The notes below the pieces were generated by a model that saw only the letters and a list, made by a program, of their open reading frames with translations, was not told the DNA's origin and did not search any database. Of a DNA stretch of 64,000 nt, positions 6,683 through 15,010 are shown piece by piece (position 1 is the first letter of the stretch; each line of letters begins with the position of its first letter). Position numbers and translations under genes: made by a program. The stretch is taken from positions 1-64,000 of the forward strand of contig CAVSBJ010000018.1 in the NCBI GenBank assembly GCA_963726105.1, written 5' to 3'. Source of the DNA: Roseiarcus sp963726105. Lineage in GTDB: Bacteria; Pseudomonadota; Alphaproteobacteria; Rhizobiales; Beijerinckiaceae.

Positions 6683-7714
6683 CTAAACCTTCAGGCTGTT
6701 GCGCGATCGGCAAACGGCGTGCAAGCCGAGGCCCGCGAAGCCGGCCAGCATCATCGCCCAGGTCGAGAGCTCAGGAGCGGCCAGCGCGTCGACGGCGAAT
6801 TCGGCGGCCAGGAGGTGGCCCGCAGCGGTCGGGTGAATCTCATCCCAGAAAAGAAACTGGTTCTGGTCGGACGGTATCGTTGAGCAAAGCCTGCCCGAGG
6901 AAGGATCGATGAAATTGCCGGTCCAGCACGGATCGCTCACATTGGCGAAGCCAAATCCGGATGGATCGGCCTTGATCTCTCCAAGCAAATCGTAAGTGTC
7001 GAGCGTAAAGACCTTCAGTCCATGGCCCTCGAGCGACGCGAGACCGTTAAGCACAGAGACGTTGAACAACTCCGCGAGGCCGCTGGCGAGGCTCTGAAGC
7101 GCCGTGCCGTCGAACCGCGGGGTCAGCCCCAGGTTCGGCACTTCGTAGAAGAGCAGCGAGCGCGCCCCGAGCCCAAACAAGGTCCCGACCGAGTCGATCG
7201 TATTGGTCTCGGCCTGGGAGACAATTGTCTTGACTTCGGGCAGCGAGATTGTCCCCCCGACAAATGCCGCCAACGCATTCATGATGTCGTTGGCGCCAAT
7301 GTCGAGCGTATAGAGCGCGTCTTTAACGGGAACGGGGTTCAGAAGATCGTAGGCGTTGATCTGGTCGGGAAAATCGATGTGGATCGGGCTCGAAGGGTTT
7401 GGCGGATTGATGTCGGTGGTCCCGGTCTGCGCGCCCCCAAAAGCATAATTGGTCCCGTCGTTGGACGTGAGAAATGGCTTCATCGGGCCAAGGCCCAGCA
7501 TTTGCGACAGGTCTTCCACCCAGGTCGGGCCGTTGCTGAAATGGCCCTCGACATAGGGCGCAAGCGGAATCTTGCCTCCAGATTCCGCGAAAATGTTTCC
7601 TGCATCCGAAAGGCTGTCGCCGAAGGCGAAAATGCTCGTGTAGGCGGCGGCCGCGGGCGTGCATGCGACCCCCAGAGAGACCGCGAAAGCCGCCAGCCGC
7701 ACCCGCTTGTTCAT
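6683..7714 (-). CDS. Secreted SGNH/GDSL hydrolase with PEP-CTERM-like anchor
   Basis: A 343-residue exported esterase/lipase. A signal peptide (MNKRVRLAAFAVSLGVACTP..) is followed by block I FAFGDSLSDAGN (catalytic Ser), block III with GANDIM (Asn) and block V WDEIHPT (Asp/His). The C-terminus (PELSTWAMMLAGFAGLGLHA, then CRSRN) has the Pro-Glu motif, hydrophobic helix and basic end of PEP-CTERM proteins, with ELST where PEPST is usual, so an exosortase elsewhere may process it. The ATG at 7714 is preferred over the upstream in-frame ATG because GGAGGGG lies 7 nt before it. Confidence 0.88.
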   Translation of the reverse strand: MNKRVRLAAFAVSLGVACTPAAAAYTSIFAFGDSLSDAGNIFAESGGKIPLAPYVEGHFSNGPTWVEDLSQMLGLGPMKPFLTSNDGTNYAFGGAQTGTTDINPPNPSSPIHIDFPDQINAYDLLNPVPVKDALYTLDIGANDIMNALAAFVGGTISLPEVKTIVSQAETNTIDSVGTLFGLGARSLLFYEVPNLGLTPRFDGTALQSLASGLAELFNVSVLNGLASLEGHGLKVFTLDTYDLLGEIKADPSGFGFANVSDPCWTGNFIDPSSGRLCSTIPSDQNQFLFWDEIHPTAAGHLLAAEFAVDALAAPELSTWAMMLAGFAGLGLHAVCRSRNSLKV

Positions 7715-7915
7715 CGCTCGTCCCCTCCGATGCAAGAGAGGGCTATCTCACCCGCTCGGGACGGACAAGAGGCTGGTCAGGCCTGGAGCCTGACGACGCC
7801 CTCGCAAGTCCAACCGTTTCGACGCCTCGCGGAGGGACGGACGCGGGAAGCCGGATGCGCCGCGTCTTTATGCGCCGGCGCCGACCGGCGGGGCCTGCTT
7901 TCGCCAACGCGAAAT

Positions 7916-7946
7916 GTCCCGCGCAGGGAGGGTTCCTGCGCGGGAC
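7916..7946. repeat. 12-bp perfect hairpin in the 7715-8100 gap
   Basis: GTCCCGCGCAGG and CCTGCGCGGGAC pair perfectly around a 7-nt loop. The gap from 7715 to 8100 holds no gene I can support; this stem is its only clear structure. No T tract follows on either strand, so intrinsic termination is doubtful. It could be a REP-like unit or an mRNA 3' end. Confidence 0.5.
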
Positions 7947-8100
7947 GACGCACGCCGCAGGGTGGGGAGACTGGCGCGCGCCGCGAACAAACCTTTCGCT
8001 CCGCGTGTTGTTCCTTGGCTCGGGCCAAGAACGTTCGGGCCGCGCCCATTTGTGGTCCCCGAGCCAGGCAGGCGTGTTTAGTCCCGGCTCTGCGGCTCGT

Positions 8101-8361
8101 TCAGGGCGTAGCGTGAACCTCGGACTCGGCGCTCGCCACGACAGCGCCGCCGTTTGCGCAAGCCCCCTCGGGGGAGGTCGCGTTCCCGCTGCGCGCGGTT
8201 TTGATCACCGTCGTCAGCTGTCGCCTTAGAACCGGACCGTGGATTTGACGGCCATCATAGCCTTGGCGCTCGAGCGTTCGAATGAGGTCCGAGAGTTTGG
8301 CCACGCTCCCGGATCCGGCCATCTGAAACGCCCGCTCCAGGGCGGTCATTCTTTGCTCCAT
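8101..8361 (-). CDS. Small conserved protein, 86 residues, unknown function
   Basis: Starts MEQRMTALERAFQMAGSGSV and contains ALERAFQMAGSGSVAKLSDL then RTLERQGYDGRQIHGP. This pattern recalls a small uncharacterised family common in Rhizobiales, with a helical N-terminal half and an unstructured Ala/Ser-rich tail. I selected the ATG at 8361, which has GAAGGAG 7 nt upstream, over the longer frame. No function can be given. The next gene upstream on the same strand is another small conserved protein. Confidence 0.7.
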   Translation of the reverse strand: MEQRMTALERAFQMAGSGSVAKLSDLIRTLERQGYDGRQIHGPVLRRQLTTVIKTARSGNATSPEGACANGGAVVASAESEVHATP

Positions 8362-8406
8362 GGGTCGCTCCTTCAAACACAACGATCGCAAAACCAGGCG
8401 CGCATA

Positions 8407-8451
8407 GGCCGGGCGATCGCCTCACCATGAAAGTCCTCCAATCGCCCGGCC
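8407..8451. terminator. 11-bp stem with long loop between two small genes
   Basis: GGCCGGGCGAT (8407-8417) and ATCGCCCGGCC (8441-8451) are perfectly complementary, with a 23-nt loop. It lies between the 90-residue and 86-residue minus-strand genes and could attenuate readthrough. No T run is seen. Confidence 0.4.
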
Positions 8452-8504
8452 CGGACTGCCGTCTCGGCGCGGATCGGAGCGGAATGCGCCCCGATGTGTT
8501 GGCC

Positions 8505-8777
8505 TCACAGCGCTCCGCATTGAGCCGCGCGAACGAGCGCCGCTGGCCACTGGCCTTGACCGGAAGCGATCTCCCTCAGCATGCGGTCGCGCAGAAGCGG
8601 GGCGGCGCGCTGGCCTTGATGAGCGAGGGCGATAATCTTTTTCGCGAGAAGCTCTTTTTCGCTTTTCGTTTCGTCGGCCAGGTTGAGAATCTTGCAGACT
8701 TCGTCCAGCGCCATTGACATCGCCTGGATGTCCTGCGGCCCGAACACACTGTCTGTCAGAAAAGGAGCGATGGTCAT
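8505..8777 (-). CDS. Small conserved protein, 90 residues, unknown function
   Basis: All-helical looking, cytosolic, with FGPQDIQAMSMALDEVCKIL followed by ADETKSEKELLAKKIIALA. As I recall, proteins with this ALDEVC...KSE...A.KII pattern are widespread as short uncharacterised genes in Rhizobiales. GGGAG lies about 10 nt before the ATG at 8777. It is divergent from the Crp/Fnr gene, with 205 bp between them. Confidence 0.72.
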   Translation of the reverse strand: MTIAPFLTDSVFGPQDIQAMSMALDEVCKILNLADETKSEKELLAKKIIALAHQGQRAAPLLRDRMLREIASGQGQWPAALVRAAQCGAL

Positions 8778-8982
8778 CGACGGTTACTCCCATCCCCGGC
8801 GAGGCTATTTTTGCGCCTTCGCGATTTGTTGGCGAGCGTAAACTCGGTCCGAATCCGTACAGAACTCGCAATTGCGATGTTGTGAGCGTATATAAGGGCC
8901 ATCATCGACTGAGGCTTTAAGCCCGCAGGCGTCGATGGCTGAGAGAGGCTTTGCGCTCCCGCCTGAAAGGTGAGGAAACGCG

Positions 8983-9675
8983 ATGCCCCGCAACGGCAAC
9001 ACATTGCTCGCATCCCTTGCGAACGACGATTTGGATTTGCTGGAGCCGCATCTCGAACCCGTAACGCTTGGTCTACGAAAGTATCTCGAGAGACCCAACA
9101 GGCAAATCGAGGCGGTTTATTTTCCTGAAGCGGGATTCGCCTCCGTTGTCGCCGTTCAATCGAGCGGCAAGGAGATCGAGGTCGGACTGATCGGCCGCGA
9201 GGGCATGACTGGGCTGCCGATTGTGTTCGGCGATCACCGCTCGCCCCATGCGACCTACATTCAGGCGCCCGGAACAGGCAAGTCCATGCCCGCAACCAAC
9301 CTGCGCGAGGCGTTCCAAGCCAGCCCCTCGCTTCGCGACTCGTTGTTGAAATTCGTGCAGGCGTTCGGGGTGCAAACATCGCACACCGCGATCTGCAACG
9401 CGCACTTCAAATTGGATGTGCGCCTGGCGCGCTGGCTCTTGATGGCGCACGACCGGATTGGCGAGGATGCGCTGCCGTTGACCCATGAGTTTCTGTCGCT
9501 CATGCTGGGTGTCCGCCGGCCCGGCGTGACGGAAGCTCTGCATACTCTCCGAGAGCAAGGATTGATCTCCTACGGGCGTGGACTCATCACCGTGGAGGAT
9601 CGCAAGGGCATGGAGCGCAAGGCGGGCGCGGCCTATGGCGTCCCCGAGGCCGAATATCGCCGATTGATTGGATGA
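8983..9675 (+). CDS. Crp/Fnr family transcriptional regulator
   Basis: A 230-residue regulator with an N-terminal cyclic-nucleotide-binding-like barrel (QIEAVYFPEAGFASVVAVQS, then VGLIGREGMTGLP) and a C-terminal winged helix (LTHEFLSLMLGVRRPGVTEA, then LREQGLISYGRGLI). The cysteines of an Fnr 4Fe-4S cluster are absent and the canonical cAMP-pocket residues are not evident, so the signal is unknown. GAGG precedes the ATG. Its stop is only 13 bp from that of the convergent pdeM. Confidence 0.88.
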   Translation: MPRNGNTLLASLANDDLDLLEPHLEPVTLGLRKYLERPNRQIEAVYFPEAGFASVVAVQSSGKEIEVGLIGREGMTGLPIVFGDHRSPHATYIQAPGTGKSMPATNLREAFQASPSLRDSLLKFVQAFGVQTSHTAICNAHFKLDVRLARWLLMAHDRIGEDALPLTHEFLSLMLGVRRPGVTEALHTLREQGLISYGRGLITVEDRKGMERKAGAAYGVPEAEYRRLIG

Positions 9676-9688
9676 AGCGCGCCGTCAT

Positions 9689-10405
9689 TCACGGCGTCTT
9701 TTCACGCCGAGACGTGGAAAGCCTGCCAGGAGCGCCGACGGCGCCAGGCGTCACGTCGAACACGCCGCGGGCGGTCGCGATCAAAGCCCGCTCGCCATCG
9801 CCTGGAGTCGCCAGCGAGCCGCCGACAAACTCGCCAAACGCAGGCAGCACGATCTGTCGTTTCCCCACCACGAAACAGGGCGTGCGCAGCGAATCCCGTC
9901 CAGGCCCGTTCAGGCGGACGACCGGATGGAGGTGGCCCGCGAGAGCGAGAGGGCCGGAGACGTTGTCGCGCGCAAGGGGGTGATGCCGGCACTCGATGTC
10001 CGCAAGCAGAACCGGCGCGTCCGCGCATGCGAAGCCGCAATCCGCATAGAAACGCTCGGCCCCGCGATCGTGATTGCCGAGCACGATCGTGAACGCGAGA
10101 GACGACCAGCGCGTCCGCCAGTCGCAGAGCGACTTGAGAAGGCCCGGCGTCATCGCCGCGCGCGCATGGGTGAAATCGCCCAGCGCCACGACATGCTGAG
10201 GCCCGATCGCGTCGATCAGTCCGGCGAGACGCCTGAGCGTCTCCTCGCTGACGCCGGTCGGAGCCGGTGCGCCGAATGCGCGGAAGGCCGCCGCCTTGCC
10301 GAGATGGAGGTCCGCGACAAACAGGGTCCTCGCGCCTGGCGCCCAAACGGCGCGCTCGGGCAAAAGTTTCAGGATTCCGGCGCGCACGGCCTCAAGCGCG
10401 TTCAA
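9689..10405 (-). CDS. pdeM: Ligase-associated metallophosphoesterase PdeM
   Basis: A 238-residue calcineurin-like phosphoesterase associated with bacterial DNA repair. Metal-binding motifs: LFVADLHLGKAAAFRAFG (DxH), VVALGDFTHAR (GD), IVLGNHDRG (GNHD) and LALAGHLHPVV (GHxH). The start is taken as TTG at 10405, whose bases overlap the helicase TGA stop (TTGA), so the two are translationally coupled; a GTG 18 nt downstream is the alternative. It forms an operon with the Lhr-like helicase. The ligase and exonuclease usually found with them are not adjacent. Confidence 0.88.
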   Translation of the reverse strand: MNALEAVRAGILKLLPERAVWAPGARTLFVADLHLGKAAAFRAFGAPAPTGVSEETLRRLAGLIDAIGPQHVVALGDFTHARAAMTPGLLKSLCDWRTRWSSLAFTIVLGNHDRGAERFYADCGFACADAPVLLADIECRHHPLARDNVSGPLALAGHLHPVVRLNGPGRDSLRTPCFVVGKRQIVLPAFGEFVGGSLATPGDGERALIATARGVFDVTPGAVGAPGRLSTSRREKTP

Positions 10406-12954
10406 GAATCCGCCGCCTTCTCGAGTTGCGCCACCATCCGGTCGATACGCGCGGACAATGTCTCGTTCGACAGCCTCTCGCGAAGGCGGTCGACCATCAA
10501 CGGGAACCCGAACGGCGTCGGGCGCTTGAGACTCCGGATTTCGAGTTGGCGCGCCGAGATCGTGCGAAGCGTCTCCTGCAGGCGCCTGACGTCGAGTTCG
10601 TCCTCGAGCACTTCCCGCTCGGCCTGTTTGAGAAGCCCATTGGCGGGATCGAATTTGCGGAACACGTCGTAGAAAAGGCCCGAGGATGCTTGCATCACGC
10701 TCGCCTTGCGCCGCTCGCCCGGAAATCCGCGCGAAACGAGGCCCGCGATATGAGCGATATCGCGGAAGCGCCGGCGCGCCAATTCGCCTGCGTTGAGGCT
10801 CGCAACAACCTCCTCGGCCAGCGCGTCGATGGACACCGCAGGCGCGATCAGGGAAGGAAGCCTGTCCGCCCAGTCGCGCGCATTGGCGCTCAAAATCTCG
10901 AACCCGTAATCGTTGACGCTGAGCGAAAAGACGCCCTGGCGCTCGCGCGCCGCGCGCCAGGCGATGAGGCTTGTCAGACCGAGATGGATGTCGCGTCCGG
11001 CGAACGGATAGAGGAAGAGATGCCAGCCCTCGCGTGATTTCATGGTCTCCGCGAGAAGGTTCGCCGGCGTCGGCAATGCCGACCATTTGCGTTGCACTTC
11101 GATGAGCGGGCGCGCCGCCGCAAGCTCAGGCTCCGCGTACTGATCGTTTCCCACCCGCACGAAGGCGTCCAGCATCGCGTCGGCGAGCGTCGTGGAAAGC
11201 GGCATCCGGCCGCCCTGCCATCGTGGCGTCGCCCCGCCGCCGCTTGCGGCGCGCACATAGGCCGTCTGGTCCCGCAATCGGACGAATTCCAGCGAGCGCC
11301 CGGCAAACCAGAACTTGTCGCCTCCCTTCATGCGCGCGACGAAGCTCTCCTCGACCGCGCCGAGCTTCGCGCCACGCGGCGCGGGGCCGTACTGAACCAT
11401 GACGGAGGCGTCGCTGACGATCGCGCCGATGTTCAGTTTGTGGCGCAGCGCCACATGCCGGTCGGCCGCGCGCCATACCCCGTTCGCATCGGGGGCGACG
11501 CGGCGAAAGCCGGGATAGGCCGTGAGACTGGGGCCGCCGCGGCGGATGAAATCGAGCACCCACGTCCAGTTCTCGTCCGTGAGATGTTCGTAAGCCGCAG
11601 TCTCACGCACTTCCGCGAGAAGATCGTCGGGCCGGAAGCCGCCGCCGAGCGCAGCGGTGACGCAATGCTGGGCCAGCACATCCAAGGGCGCGTTGAGGCT
11701 GCGCCGGCTCTCGATCTTTTTTCTCATGACCGCGTCCCGGACCGCGGCGGCCTCGACGAGCTCGAGCGTGTGCGTGGGGACGAGCGTGATGCGCGAGACG
11801 CGGCCGGGCGCATGGCCGCTACGCCCGGCCCTCTGCAGGAGCCGAGCGACGCCCTTGGGCGAGCCGATCTGGATCACGCGCTCGACGGGCAGGAAGTCCA
11901 CGCCGAGGTCGAGGCTCGAGGTGCAGACGACCGCTTTCAGCGACCCCTCCTTCAGCCCCTGCTCCACCCAGTCGCGCGTCTCGCGCGACAGCGAGCCGTG
12001 ATGGATCGCAAGGATGCCGGCCCATTCGGGCCGCAGGCGGAGAATATGCTGATGCCAGAGCTCGGCCTGAGACCGCGTGTTGGTGAAGACGAGCGTGGTC
12101 GTCGCCGCTTCGATCTCCGCCACGACCGGCCCAACCATTTTGGCGCCAAGATGACCCGCCCACGGAAAGCGTTCGGGCGCCTTCGGCAGCAGCGTGTCGA
12201 TGACCAGCGGCTTGTCGAGCCGCCCCTCGACGAGCGCTCCTTTTGGCGCGGCGCGAGGTCCGAGAAGCACGCGCTCCGCCTCCTCGAGATTGCCCAGCGT
12301 CGCCGATAGGCCCCATGTCGCAAGGCCGGGGCGGAAATGACGAAGGCGAGCGAGAGCAAGCTCGGTCTGCACGCCCCGCTTGTTGCCGATCAGCTCATGC
12401 CATTCGTCGACGACGACGAAGGCGAGGGAAGCAAATGTCTCGCGCGCACGCTCCTGGGTCAGCATGAGCGAGAGGCTTTCCGGCGTCGTCACGAGAAGGC
12501 GCGGAGGCTTTCGCACCAGCGCGGCGCGCTCGGCTCCCGATGTGTCGCCGGTGCGCGCGCCGATCCGCCATGACGGCGAGCCCGAGCCGCCCTCAACGCC
12601 AGCGAAAGCCTCGCGCAAAGATCGCTCCGTGTCGGCAGCGAGCGCGCGCATCGGCGTGATCCAGAGCACGCGGATCGCGTCATCCGCATCCGCTGTTCCG
12701 GGCGCGGCGAGCCAGGCGCCAAAGGCGACCGCCAGCGTCTTTCCCGAGCCTGTGGTTGCATGGAGAAGGCCGGACTGGCCGCCGCCCATGAGTCGCCAGG
12801 TCTCCCGCTGGAATGGAAAGATCGTCCACCCCCGGCGCGCGAACCAGGATTCCACCGCTGCCCTGCGGTCCGCAGGGCGCGCGGGCGGCGGCCTCGATGG
12901 GCAGGTCGAACGGGCGGGTCTCGTCCGCTCGCCGTCCCTCGGTTCAGGTCGCAT
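10402..12954 (-). CDS. Ligase-associated DEXH-box helicase (Lhr-like)
   Basis: An 850-residue SF2 helicase linked to the DNA-damage ligase/exonuclease/PdeM set. Seen in order: Q-motif area FPFQRETWRLM, Walker A HATTGSGKTLAVAFGAWL, VLWITPMRALAADTE, LLVTTPESLSLML, DEXH box VVVDEWHELIGNKRG, LSATLGNLEEAE, motif IV region VFTNTRSQAE, IQIGSPKGVARLLQRAGRSG, then an Lhr-type winged-helix/core region. Before the helicase core is a short Arg/Pro-rich stretch, so the true start may be a little downstream of 12954. First gene of a two-gene operon with pdeM. Confidence 0.92.
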   Translation of the reverse strand: MRPEPRDGERTRPARSTCPSRPPPARPADRRAAVESWFARRGWTIFPFQRETWRLMGGGQSGLLHATTGSGKTLAVAFGAWLAAPGTADADDAIRVLWITPMRALAADTERSLREAFAGVEGGSGSPSWRIGARTGDTSGAERAALVRKPPRLLVTTPESLSLMLTQERARETFASLAFVVVDEWHELIGNKRGVQTELALARLRHFRPGLATWGLSATLGNLEEAERVLLGPRAAPKGALVEGRLDKPLVIDTLLPKAPERFPWAGHLGAKMVGPVVAEIEAATTTLVFTNTRSQAELWHQHILRLRPEWAGILAIHHGSLSRETRDWVEQGLKEGSLKAVVCTSSLDLGVDFLPVERVIQIGSPKGVARLLQRAGRSGHAPGRVSRITLVPTHTLELVEAAAVRDAVMRKKIESRRSLNAPLDVLAQHCVTAALGGGFRPDDLLAEVRETAAYEHLTDENWTWVLDFIRRGGPSLTAYPGFRRVAPDANGVWRAADRHVALRHKLNIGAIVSDASVMVQYGPAPRGAKLGAVEESFVARMKGGDKFWFAGRSLEFVRLRDQTAYVRAASGGGATPRWQGGRMPLSTTLADAMLDAFVRVGNDQYAEPELAAARPLIEVQRKWSALPTPANLLAETMKSREGWHLFLYPFAGRDIHLGLTSLIAWRAARERQGVFSLSVNDYGFEILSANARDWADRLPSLIAPAVSIDALAEEVVASLNAGELARRRFRDIAHIAGLVSRGFPGERRKASVMQASSGLFYDVFRKFDPANGLLKQAEREVLEDELDVRRLQETLRTISARQLEIRSLKRPTPFGFPLMVDRLRERLSNETLSARIDRMVAQLEKAADS

Positions 12955-13238
12955 CGCTTTTCAGGGTGAACCCCGGCTTGAAACGGACGGGCGGTAAAGG
13001 CGTTCCGCCCAACCCCTAGATGGGGCCCCGGTTCCGCCAATGAAGTGAGCGCCGCACGGGATTGGCGGATCGCCGGCCGGATTTCCGCGCGAGATGCGCT
13101 ATCTCACCCCGTGAGGCAACCCTGCCCTTCTTGAGGGGTTCGCCCGTATCTTGGCTCGATCCCGGTATCGCCGGCCTTTTCGAAAATCGCCTGGGCCTTC
13201 GCGGGCGTAAAATCCTGAACTTTCCTGAACTCGCCCGG

Positions 13239-13337
13239 ACCCACCGCAGCACGGATCTCGCCGACGGCCCCGATCTCTATCAGACCTTCAAAGCGAAGAA
13301 GGACGGCTGCGTGAAAGTGGTCATCCACCCTGCGTGA
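13239..13337 (+). pseudogene. C-terminal remnant of a zinc-dependent alcohol dehydrogenase
   Basis: The last 32 codons read THRSTDLADGPDLYQTFKAK then KDGCVKVVIHPA and a stop. That matches the C-terminal end of class III-like zinc alcohol dehydrogenases (xTHxxxLxxGPxxYxxFKxKxDGCxKVVxxP). The 340 or so residues that should precede it are absent: upstream in-frame sequence has no family motifs. This is a decayed gene end left in the 12955-13401 gap, whose remainder shows nothing else I can support. Confidence 0.7.
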
Positions 13338-13401
13338 GGACGTTCATGGCGGGAACCATATGTCGCCTCGCGCGTCCTTAACCATCACAAGGAGATTCCC
13401 C

Positions 13402-13905
13402 ATGGTTGAGAAGACACTGAACGACCTGTTTCTGGCGCAGTTGAAGGATATCTACTATGCGGAAAAAAAGATTTATCGGACTCTCCCCAAGATGGTGAAA
13501 GCGGCCAAGGAGCCCGAACTGAAGACAGCCTTTACGACCCACCGCGAAGAGACACAGGGCCAAATCGAGCGCCTTGAACACGTGTTCGAGATGATCGGAA
13601 AACGGCCCCAGGCCAAGCCCTGCGAGGCGATCAATGGCATCGTCGCGGAAGGTGAGGAAACGATCGAGGATTTCGGCGACAGCCGCGCGATCGATACCGG
13701 GCTCGTCGCCGCCGGCCAGGCGGTCGAGCATTATGAGATGGCCCGCTACGGCGCACTTGCAGGGTGGGCGACGCAGCTTGGCATGCCGGAGGCCGCAGCT
13801 CTGCTCAACGAAACCTTGAAAGAGGAAATGAATGCGGAAAAGCTGTTGACGCAAATCGCAAAGAGCAAGGCCGACAAGACAGCCGCCGCCAAAATTGCGG
13901 CGTAA
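13402..13905 (+). CDS. YciE/YciF family ferroxidase-like protein (DUF892)
   Basis: A 167-residue four-helix-bundle protein of the YciF (DUF892) family, ferritin-like and associated with general stress. Conserved features: LNDLFLAQLKDIYYAEKKIY, the helix with HREETQGQIERLEHVFEMIG, then GLVAAGQAVEHYEMARYGAL and LLNETLKEEMNAEKLLTQIA. Glu/His spacing in these helices suits a di-iron site. The ATG at 13402 follows AAGGAG; the upstream in-frame ATG at 13360 lacks a site. Single-gene transcript. Confidence 0.9.
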   Translation: MVEKTLNDLFLAQLKDIYYAEKKIYRTLPKMVKAAKEPELKTAFTTHREETQGQIERLEHVFEMIGKRPQAKPCEAINGIVAEGEETIEDFGDSRAIDTGLVAAGQAVEHYEMARYGALAGWATQLGMPEAAALLNETLKEEMNAEKLLTQIAKSKADKTAAAKIAA

Positions 13906-14070
13906 GACGAACATAAAGCTTGCTTGAACCATCGGCGCGAACCGATCTCGGCGCCTACGTCACGAATGACGAGATCGGCGCGGCCAGAGTTGGGCGGAGT
14001 TCGCTTCTTCGTTGCGGACTGTGGCCTTTGTCGCGTGGCAAAGACACGGCTCACGTGAGATCGTGCAGAT

Positions 14071-14238
14071 CCTTCTGTGCATCTCGGCCGTGAAGTCGCC
14101 CGCGGTCTCAAAACCCGAGAAATGGCCGGTGTCGCGGGTGAAGCCATAATGGGTCTCCCGCCAGAAATCGGTTGACCGATCGGTGGTGACGGTGAGGGCG
14201 CCGCCGGCGAGCCGCCAGACGGCAGGTTCGTTCAGCGA
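14071..14238 (-). pseudogene. DUF1349 gene fragment
   Basis: On the minus strand from about 14235 the frame reads LNEPAVWRLAGGALTVTTDR, then STDFWRETHYGFTRDTGHFS and GFETAGDFTAEMHRR. This is the N-terminal third of a DUF1349 (concanavalin-like) protein, in which WxxTHYGFxRDxGHF and GDFTA are signature stretches. After EMHRR the match stops, and there is no start codon in frame before LNEP, so the gene is truncated at both ends. The rest of the 13906-14284 gap holds nothing else recognisable. Confidence 0.72.
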
Positions 14239-14284
14239 TGTGGATCGTGCGAAAGCCGTTGCTCTATCGGGCGGATATCGTGGC

Positions 14285-14893
14285 TCATGAGCCTACTACG
14301 AGTTTCAAGGCGATGGTCCACATTGTCAGCGCGACAAGCGCCTCGAGCGCCCGCCAGGACGCGGGGCTCGTGAAAATCGGCCGCAAGCCTCGCGCCCCAT
14401 AGCCGAGGGCGAAGAAAAAGAGGAACGAGCCGGCCATCGCTCCGGCAGCGAAGGACGCCTCCTCGCCGGGGAATCGGGTCGAGATCGCGCCAAGCAGCAT
14501 GACCGTGTCGAGATAGACGTGAGGATTGAGCCAGGTCAGCGCGAGGCCCATCGCCAAGGTCTGGGCGAGGCTGGAAGCGCGCGCCTCTCCGGCCGCAAGC
14601 GCCTCGGATGACCGCAAGGCGGAATGGAGATTGCGCGCCCCGTACCAGATCAGGAACGCCGCCCCTCCGTAGCGCATGGCGGGAACGAACCATGGCGCAG
14701 CCACAGCAAGCCGCCGGAAGCTCGTCACGCCGAGCGCGATCAGGGCCGCGTCCGACACGCTGCAAGCGAGAACGACCGCAAAGACATGCTCGCCCAACAG
14801 GCCCTGGCGGAGGACAAAGGCGTTCTGCGCGCCGATCGCGACGATCAGGCTGAGGCCCGTCAGGAGGCCCGTTATGCTGACCGAAAGGCTCAT
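14285..14893 (-). CDS. LysE/ArgO family amino-acid exporter
   Basis: A 202-residue inner-membrane protein with about six hydrophobic segments. The LysE signature is clear: GLSLIVAIGAQNAFVLRQG near the N-terminus, GGAAFLIWYGARNL in the middle and ALTWLNPHVYLDTVMLLGAI with the family NPxxYLD motif. Members export basic amino acids such as lysine or arginine; the substrate here is unknown. LysE genes are usually paired with a LysR-type ArgP/LysG, whereas here a TetR regulator is divergent, with a dyad at its start codon that may control both. Confidence 0.9.
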   Translation of the reverse strand: MSLSVSITGLLTGLSLIVAIGAQNAFVLRQGLLGEHVFAVVLACSVSDAALIALGVTSFRRLAVAAPWFVPAMRYGGAAFLIWYGARNLHSALRSSEALAAGEARASSLAQTLAMGLALTWLNPHVYLDTVMLLGAISTRFPGEEASFAAGAMAGSFLFFFALGYGARGLRPIFTSPASWRALEALVALTMWTIALKLVVGS

Positions 14894-14991
14894 GGCGTGC
14901 GAAGTCCATTCCGTTGCGGCGCCGCCAGCCGTCGCGATGGGCGGGTCGGCGTCGAGCGCAGAGGAATAGCATCGACACGTTCGCCGCCGCG

Positions 14992-15010
14992 ATGTAAACC
15001 CTCTTTACAT
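14992..15010. promoter_or_regulatory. Dyad operator over the TetR start codon
   Basis: ATGTAAA-CCCTC-TTTACAT is a perfect 7-bp inverted repeat with a 5-bp spacer. Its last two bases are the first two of the tetR-family ATG. It sits about 100 bp upstream of lysE. Autorepression by the TetR protein is the likely meaning, by position and symmetry only. Confidence 0.55.

Noticed and set aside
12489..13040. Possible ligase gene upstream of the Lhr-like helicase
   Set aside because: The frame is an antisense-like Arg-rich shadow; no ligase KxDG motif is present.
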